Shown here one piece after another: positions 58,184-64,000 of a DNA stretch of 64,000 nucleotides. The translations under genes and the position numbers were made by a program. The DNA comes from Verrucomicrobiales bacterium (GTDB lineage: Bacteria > Verrucomicrobiota > Verrucomicrobiia > Verrucomicrobiales > DEV007): NCBI GenBank assembly GCA_028033615.1, contig JAOFDG010000003.1, positions 1-64,000 on the forward strand. Direction: 5' to 3'. Positions within the stretch are counted from its first letter, which is position 1; every line of letters starts with the position of its first letter. Below the pieces are notes generated by a model, which saw only the letters and a list, made by a program, of their open reading frames with translations, was not told where the DNA came from and did not search any database.

Positions 58184-59233
58184 ATGAGTTTCAAAGAATT
58201 AGCCATTTTGGTAACAGTTTACTTTTTGTTTCTAGGTTTCTTGGGTGCGGTTCCTGAGTATTCTAAAAAAAATGTTTTAAATAATTTTCTAGAGAAGAAT
58301 TCAGAGAAAAATGAGATAGCGTTCAACCGTATAAATGGGCTTTTAAGTGATACAGATAAAGCTGATTTTAAATCTAATATTCTTACTGAGTCATTACGCG
58401 AGATGTATCCATCTTTCTCGAAAGCATTAGAGAAAGCTGCTGACGATCCTGTTGAGGGAATGAATTTCATGGAGAAAATGACTAATGCAGAAGACAGATT
58501 CCTTGCTGCAGAAGCATCTTATTTTCTTTCTAGATTATTAATTGGTGAAGGCCGTTATGAAGATGCGTTACCGTATCTAAAAAACATCAGGTCAAAATGG
58601 CGAAATGAGTCATTAAGATTTGGAGAGGCGCTATATTATGAAGGTGTGTGCTACTCAAATATGTTACAGAGAACAGCTGCGTCCGATGCGTTAAATGGTT
58701 TTGTGGAAAATCACAGTAATGAGTCTCCTCGATTATTAGGTGCGGCCGTCGATATAATTGCCTCTCTTGAGAGGGTGAACCGAGGTAGTTTAGATGATGT
58801 TGCCACTCATATGGAGTTTTCTAGGAGGAAACTTGATATAAAAGATCCTGGAGAAGAGACTCAATTCGCTCAGATCAAAATTGTTGAAATGTTAAATGAA
58901 TTGATCGAAAGAGCCGAAAAACAAGAGAACCCTCCACCTCCAGATCCAAATTCCTCTCAAAGTCAGGGTTTAGGTGGTTCTCCCGGGCAACCCAGTGGTG
59001 GACAAGGAAATGGGCTGAGTAATGCGCAACAAGGTAACCCAAACGCGCAAAGTCCTCCTCGTGTTATCCGTCGAGTAAGAGGTGCTGCTGAAAGTGCATG
59101 GGATGATTTAAGAAAAAGAGATAGAGGCGCTGAAGCTTTGGGTGCATTAAAATCTAAGTATCCAGCTAGATACAAAACCCTTGTAGACCAGTATTACCGT
59201 TCACTTCAAGGTGGCAAGAGAGAGCGGGAATAA
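58184..59233 (+). CDS. TPR-like protein with Pro/Gly/Gln-rich linker
   Basis: AEASYFLSRLLIGEGRYEDALPYLKNI...; PPPPDPNSSQSQGLGGSPGQPSGGQGNGLSNAQQGNPN. Confidence 0.7.
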   Translation: MSFKELAILVTVYFLFLGFLGAVPEYSKKNVLNNFLEKNSEKNEIAFNRINGLLSDTDKADFKSNILTESLREMYPSFSKALEKAADDPVEGMNFMEKMTNAEDRFLAAEASYFLSRLLIGEGRYEDALPYLKNIRSKWRNESLRFGEALYYEGVCYSNMLQRTAASDALNGFVENHSNESPRLLGAAVDIIASLERVNRGSLDDVATHMEFSRRKLDIKDPGEETQFAQIKIVEMLNELIERAEKQENPPPPDPNSSQSQGLGGSPGQPSGGQGNGLSNAQQGNPNAQSPPRVIRRVRGAAESAWDDLRKRDRGAEALGALKSKYPARYKTLVDQYYRSLQGGKRERE

Positions 59234-59269
59234 TCTCAAAAAAATCCAGACATTTAAATCATATTATAA

Positions 59270-60454
59270 ATGAATAAGGTTCGACTATGTGGGTTTATAT
59301 TTTTTTTAGGGAACGTTTTTTCTGTTTTATTTGCTGAACCTAGATTGATTACTTTAGAGGGCGACGTAATAGAGGGAAATATTACACGAATTAGCAGTCA
59401 AGGAGTTGTTAGTATTAAAGACAAAGAGTTCACCCTTGATAGTTTGAGGAGTATTGTTGCAAGTGGTGACTCTAATCAAATTGATGAATCTGAGGGCAGA
59501 GTGGTTTTAATATGTGGCACTGAGTTCGCTTTCACTAAAATTAGTTTACTCGAAGAAGAGTTCAATCTTTCTGCTCAAGGTTTAGGTGACATAATAGTGC
59601 CTATCGATTCAGTCAGGGCTTTAAGATTTGGGAAAATTCGAAGAGGATCACGTTTTCAAAAAGGCTTGCTTGATTGGAAAGAAACTAAGGAGTTAGATAC
59701 TGTTTTTATAAGTGGAGGTGCAGAGTTACAAGAAGTTGAAGGATTGATAGAGGAATTGAGCCAGGATTCGATGGTGTTTGATAGAGACGATAAATTACAG
59801 GCTGTGCCACTTAACAAAACTTATGGAGTCGTTCTTGCTTCACCTTTGTTAGAACAAGAGGATCGCCCACCGTGCTTACTGTCTTTAGAGGGTGGGAGTC
59901 GTATAAGAGCTAACATTATTGAATTGAAGGACGGTCAGGTTCGTCTAAGCATGATTGAAGATATTGAATTGAGTATTCCATGGAAAAAAGTTAAAAGAAT
60001 TAGCCTAAGGTCTCCTCGATTAGTCTTTGTTTCTGATCTTGAGCCGGTTTCTTATAAAGCTAATCCTATTGTTACTTTTCGACGAGAATTTCAGAAAGAT
60101 AGAACTGTATCGGGCTTGCCAATTCAAATAAATAAACAAGTTTATGACAAGGGGCTCGGCTTTGCATCTGGAATGCAGCTTGAGTTTTTAAACGAAGGTC
60201 CTTATGACTTGTTTCTTGCCGAGATCGGCATTGATGATGATGCTGAAGGGCTAGGAGATTGTGAATTCGTTGTTAAGTCTGATGAAGGTGAATTGTATAG
60301 AGGACGAGTGAAGGGCGGTGAGGCTGCAAAGCTAATCAAGGTTGATATCACCGGATGTAATAGGATTATTTTACAGGTTGATCCTGGCCTAGACTTAGAT
60401 ATTGCGGATCATGCTGATTGGGCGGATGCCTGCTTTTTGCAAACAACAAAATGA
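59270..60454 (+). CDS. NPCBM/NEW2-domain secreted protein
   Basis: C-terminal PIQINKQVYDKGLGFASGMQLEFLNEGPYDLFLAEIGIDDDAEGLGDCEFVVKSDGE-like. Confidence 0.75.
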   Translation: MNKVRLCGFIFFLGNVFSVLFAEPRLITLEGDVIEGNITRISSQGVVSIKDKEFTLDSLRSIVASGDSNQIDESEGRVVLICGTEFAFTKISLLEEEFNLSAQGLGDIIVPIDSVRALRFGKIRRGSRFQKGLLDWKETKELDTVFISGGAELQEVEGLIEELSQDSMVFDRDDKLQAVPLNKTYGVVLASPLLEQEDRPPCLLSLEGGSRIRANIIELKDGQVRLSMIEDIELSIPWKKVKRISLRSPRLVFVSDLEPVSYKANPIVTFRREFQKDRTVSGLPIQINKQVYDKGLGFASGMQLEFLNEGPYDLFLAEIGIDDDAEGLGDCEFVVKSDEGELYRGRVKGGEAAKLIKVDITGCNRIILQVDPGLDLDIADHADWADACFLQTTK

Positions 60455-60477
60455 AATCAAGTTAACTTTAATATTAT

Positions 60478-61404
60478 ATGTCCAATAAATTAGAATCTAT
60501 TCGAAACAGGTTAACAGATGTCATTATTGGCTCAGAGGAGCCATCATATTTGATGATTTTAGGCTTAATTACTGATGGCCATATTCTTATTCAGGGTGCG
60601 CCTGGTATTGGCAAAACAACTCTGGCTGAAACTTTAGCTAAATCAATCAATGGAAGCTTTAGTAGAGTTCAGTTTACTCCTGATATTTTATCGTCAGACT
60701 TATTAGGATATTCAATTTACCACCAAGGTAGAGAGGAATTCGAATTTGTTAGAGGCCCTGTTTTTAGTAATGTGCTTCTTGCAGATGAAATTAACCGTAC
60801 TAGCCCGAGAGTTCAAAGCTCATTATTAGAGTGTATGAATGAGAGACAAGTTTCCATAGATGGATATACGCATAAATTGTCACTACCTTTCATGGTGATT
60901 GCTACTCAAAATAATGTTCACTCTACGGGAACTTTTGCTTTACCCGAACCTCAGCTCGACAGATTCATGCTGTCTATTTCAATGGGGATACCCGACTCAG
61001 AGACACAAACAAAAATATTACTGAAACACTCTAATGAGGAGGCAGAGTCTCGAGATTTCGATCCTCTAATAGAGTTAGAAGAAATTATAGACTTTCAGTC
61101 TCAGGTTAAATTAATTCACGTCAGTGAAAACATTTGTAGTTATATTACAGAAATTTGTGATTGTGCTCGCAGAAAAAAAGGGATGACGCACTCAATTAGT
61201 TCTAGAGCAGCAATATCATTAATGAGGGCGTCTCAGGCAGTTGCTTGGCTTGAAGGTAATAAAGCAGTTTATCCAGAAGACGTTAAAAGCGTAGTTGGTT
61301 CAGTTCTATCACATAGGATAGCCTCTAATGAGGATATTGATATTGGAGGTGTTTCGGGAGCTGAACTAGTTATAGAAATATTGAATGAAGTAGACGTTCC
61401 ATGA
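60478..61404 (+). CDS. MoxR-family AAA+ ATPase (copy 2)
   Basis: [77 protein letters not shown]. Confidence 0.95.
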   Translation: MSNKLESIRNRLTDVIIGSEEPSYLMILGLITDGHILIQGAPGIGKTTLAETLAKSINGSFSRVQFTPDILSSDLLGYSIYHQGREEFEFVRGPVFSNVLLADEINRTSPRVQSSLLECMNERQVSIDGYTHKLSLPFMVIATQNNVHSTGTFALPEPQLDRFMLSISMGIPDSETQTKILLKHSNEEAESRDFDPLIELEEIIDFQSQVKLIHVSENICSYITEICDCARRKKGMTHSISSRAAISLMRASQAVAWLEGNKAVYPEDVKSVVGSVLSHRIASNEDIDIGGVSGAELVIEILNEVDVP

Positions 61405-61406
61405 AT

Positions 61407-61673
61407 CTATTTGATTTCATCTTCAAGTCGTTCACTGAGCCATTGTTTCATCATGCTCTGATAGTTGAGAAATCTTGATCGTGCTATTCTTTTTATTCTA
61501 GCAAGCATTCTTGGGTCAAATCTAAGGGTGATGGTGGTAGACTCTCTTGAGTCTGGTTGATGAATAGATGAATTCATGAGGGATGGAGAAAGCTGATGTT
61601 GACTCCAGTAATTCACTTCATCTTCTTCCTCATCAAGTAGAGGAATCTCTTCCCAATTATTTATTGTATCCAT
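61407..61673 (-). CDS. BrnA/CopG-like ribbon-helix-helix antitoxin
   Basis: STTITLRFDPRMLARIKRIARSRFLNYQSMMKQWLSERLEDE; paired with the BrnT-like gene. Confidence 0.82.
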   Translation of the reverse strand: MDTINNWEEIPLLDEEEDEVNYWSQHQLSPSLMNSSIHQPDSRESTTITLRFDPRMLARIKRIARSRFLNYQSMMKQWLSERLEDEIK

Positions 61674-61676
61674 ATT

Positions 61677-61955
61677 TTATATAGCTTGGGCTTTTTGGCG
61701 GTCGTAGAAACTTCTTTCTTCTTCAGACATTTCTCTGGCCACTATAACTCTATATTTTTTTCCATCAGTCCAGAAAAGGCTAAAAATAGGTCTATTGCTA
61801 ACTGATGAACCTAAGCAAAAAAAACGATTGTTACTTTCGGCATAATCACCATCTGGTAATAATCTGAGGGCAAAAGGATCTTCAAAAGATTCCTCTATTT
61901 CCTTTGCTGATACATCGGATAGATCAAAACTTGGTTCTTGCCAGTCAAACTCCAT
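61677..61955 (-). CDS. BrnT-family RelE-fold toxin
   Basis: EFDWQEPSFDLSDVSAKEIEESFEDPFALRL...FCLGSSVSNRPIFSLFWTDGKKYRVIVAREMSEEERSFYDRQ. Confidence 0.85.
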   Translation of the reverse strand: MEFDWQEPSFDLSDVSAKEIEESFEDPFALRLLPDGDYAESNNRFFCLGSSVSNRPIFSLFWTDGKKYRVIVAREMSEEERSFYDRQKAQAI

Positions 61956-62074
61956 GATTCTTTACTTACACTATATTCGTGTAAAAGTTAACAATAGGAT
62001 ATTAAAATTCTACAAATGGGCAAGAATAGCTTACATATTGATTAATAACAGTAACCCATTAAAAGGTATTTGAG

Positions 62075-63568
62075 ATGATTTTTATAGGTATTGATAGTGG
62101 AACACAGAGTACTAAGGCAGTGGCATTAGACTCTGAATCAGGAAAAATTTTAGTATCTGCTCAAGAGTCCTATGAGCTGATTGGAGGGTTGCCAAGTGGC
62201 CATATGGAGCAACATCCCCAAGATTGGTTAACTGCCACGAAGAATGTAATTCGTCGTTGTGTGTGTGACCTTGGAGAATTGAGTGAAAAGATTAAGGCCA
62301 TTGGAGTTAGTGGGCAACAACACGGTTTGGTGGTCCTTGATGAGAATGATGATGTGATTAGACCTGCTAAGTTATGGTGTGATACGTCAACAGTAGAACA
62401 ATGTCAGCAATTTTCCGATGAATTTGGAGGTCCATCAGGTCTAATTAAGATTAGTGGTAATAATATGCTTCCAGGTTATACGGTTCCTAAAGTTCTTTGG
62501 CTGAAACAAAATGAGCCAGAGAGTTATAATAGAGTGAGGTCAGTACTTCTTCCGCATGATTATATTAACTTTTGGTTAACGGGAGAAAAAAAAATGGAGT
62601 ACGGTGATGCTTCTGGTACTGGTTTATTAAATATCAGAAAAAGAGAATGGTGTAAGGAATTGGTAGATTTTGTTGGTTCTGAAATGCAAGATATGCTTCC
62701 TGAAGTTGGATCCTCTTTGAGTATACACGGAGGAGTTATATCTGAGGTCCAAAAAGAATGTGGTTTACCTGATGGTGTTGTAGTTAGCGCTGGGGGAGGT
62801 GACAATATGATGGGGGCTATTGGAACTGGTAATGTGAAGTCTGGTGTAATAACTGCGAGTTTTGGAACTTCAGGAACTCTTTATGGAGTGAGTGATACTC
62901 CTGCAATAGACGATAATGGTGAGGTTGCTGCTTTTTGTGATAGTACAGATAAATGGCTGCCGCTTGTCTGTACCATGAACGTGACTGTAGTAACGGAGCA
63001 GGCTAGAGAACTTTTTGGGCTAAGTCTTGGAGATATGGAGGGTGCTGTTTCTCAAGTTGATCCTGGTTCAGGAGGTTTAACTTTTTTACCATACTTAAAT
63101 GGTGAGAGGACGCCCAATTTGCCGAATGGTAAAGGAGTCATTCATGGGCTAACTACTGACAATATGAGGCCCGAATATATAATCAGATCTGCTATGGAAG
63201 GTGCTACAATGGGACTCGCTTACGGCATGAGAAAATTCAATGAAATGGGTGTAAGCCCCTCAGAAATCAGAGTCACTGGAGGCGGAAGCCAGAGCCTAGC
63301 CTGGAGGCAGATTTCCGCAGATGTTTTTAATGCTTCAGTAGTGCCTCTCGCAACATCGGAGGGTGCAAGTTTGGGTGCAGCAATACAGGCCATGCATTGC
63401 ATTCAAGAGTCAGAGGGTGATACTTATGAGAGGTTATGTGAAAGATTTGTTAAGGTTGATGATTCTAGCCGGTGTGATCCTAAATCAGAAAACGTTTCTA
63501 TCTATGAAGAGTTGATTGATAGGCAGACTCGTTTGACTCGCGATTTAAATGAGGCAGATCACATCTAA
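62075..63568 (+). CDS. xylB: Xylulokinase
   Basis: FIGIDSGTQSTKAVALD, GVSGQQHGLVVLDENDDVIRPAKLWCDTST, VTGGGSQSLAWRQISADVF. Confidence 0.93.
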   Translation: MIFIGIDSGTQSTKAVALDSESGKILVSAQESYELIGGLPSGHMEQHPQDWLTATKNVIRRCVCDLGELSEKIKAIGVSGQQHGLVVLDENDDVIRPAKLWCDTSTVEQCQQFSDEFGGPSGLIKISGNNMLPGYTVPKVLWLKQNEPESYNRVRSVLLPHDYINFWLTGEKKMEYGDASGTGLLNIRKREWCKELVDFVGSEMQDMLPEVGSSLSIHGGVISEVQKECGLPDGVVVSAGGGDNMMGAIGTGNVKSGVITASFGTSGTLYGVSDTPAIDDNGEVAAFCDSTDKWLPLVCTMNVTVVTEQARELFGLSLGDMEGAVSQVDPGSGGLTFLPYLNGERTPNLPNGKGVIHGLTTDNMRPEYIIRSAMEGATMGLAYGMRKFNEMGVSPSEIRVTGGGSQSLAWRQISADVFNASVVPLATSEGASLGAAIQAMHCIQESEGDTYERLCERFVKVDDSSRCDPKSENVSIYEELIDRQTRLTRDLNEADHI

Positions 63569-63570
63569 AA

Positions 63571-64000
63571 GTGAAAGCTAAACTATTTGGTAATTTCATA
63601 GTTTTTATAATTAAGGCGATAAGTAGAACACTTAAACTGCGCCTTGATGATAGATGTGGTCTGTCCGAAGAAGTGACGAGTGAGAATTCGGTTATCTGGG
63701 CATTTTGGCATTCAAAAGTTTTTTTAATGCCAATAATTTACAAGAGATTTTTATCAAAAAGAAAAGGAACAGTTTTGACTAGTCCAAGTAGAGATGGTCA
63801 GATCATTGTTGAGGTAGTGAAAAAATTTGGAGTCAGTGCAATAAGAGGCTCAAGTAACAGGTCTCCTGTTAGGGCTCTTAGAGAATTGATTAAATATTTG
63901 CAAAATAATACTCAATCAGATTTGGCAATCACTCCAGACGGTCCCAGGGGGCCATCAAAAGTGTTACAGCCAGGTGTAATTAAGTTAGCGCAACAAACAG
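63571..64000 (+). CDS. DUF374/LPLAT-family acyltransferase-like protein (3' end outside the window)
   Basis: GTG start; VIWAFWHSKVFLMPIIYKRF...LTSPSRDGQIIVEVVKKFGVSAIRGSSNRSPVRALRELI...LAITPDGPRGPSKVLQPGVIKLAQ. Confidence 0.88.
   Translation, partial: MKAKLFGNFIVFIIKAISRTLKLRLDDRCGLSEEVTSENSVIWAFWHSKVFLMPIIYKRFLSKRKGTVLTSPSRDGQIIVEVVKKFGVSAIRGSSNRSPVRALRELIKYLQNNTQSDLAITPDGPRGPSKVLQPGVIKLAQQT

Noticed and set aside
43592-61404. MoxR/VWA locus considered as an anti-phage or conflict system
   Set aside because: Some MoxR-VWA pairs occur in defence contexts, but here there are exporter, propeller, TPR and NPCBM genes in a chromosomal setting with no nuclease or effector; an envelope/assembly role is more likely.

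Overview
The window looks like an AT-rich chromosomal segment, probably from a marine Verrucomicrobiota/PVC-type bacterium. That assignment is an inference from gene content and order, not a computed one. Most of it is housekeeping: dksA/traR-like, rpmG, rpsR, folE2, cimA, uppP, moeA, pgeF, ispE, pdxH, hpt, moaD, lepA, lepB, squalene/phytoene synthase, lptG-like, apbE, msbA-like, scpA, nusA, infB, rbfA, nrnA, truB, ribF, xth and xylB. Two regions stand out. (1) A ~7.8 kb integrative element at about 21.78-29.62 kb sits in tRNA-Arg(TCT). It is bounded by an exact 41-bp direct repeat that duplicates the 5' half of the tRNA, whereas most islands duplicate the 3' half. It carries a tyrosine integrase, 23-bp arm-site-like repeats near both ends, an excisionase-like HTH protein, a candidate replication protein with an iteron-like array, a tightly overlapping small-gene operon, and uncharacterised zinc-ribbon/MORN/membrane cargo. 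No conjugation or virion genes are recognisable, so it resembles a satellite-like or cargo-type element. (2) A ~23 kb co-directional locus (38.1-61.4 kb) contains an ABC/Gld-like exporter, DUF4340, MoxR, DUF58, BatA/VWA, PQQ-propeller/TPR, a Tat-like alpha/alpha-toroid protein, VWA/GATase, a DUF4175-like protein, a coiled-coil polyQ protein, TPR, NPCBM and a second MoxR, followed by a BrnT/BrnA-like toxin-antitoxin pair. Product calls come from reading the translated ORFs by eye; no database search was run.
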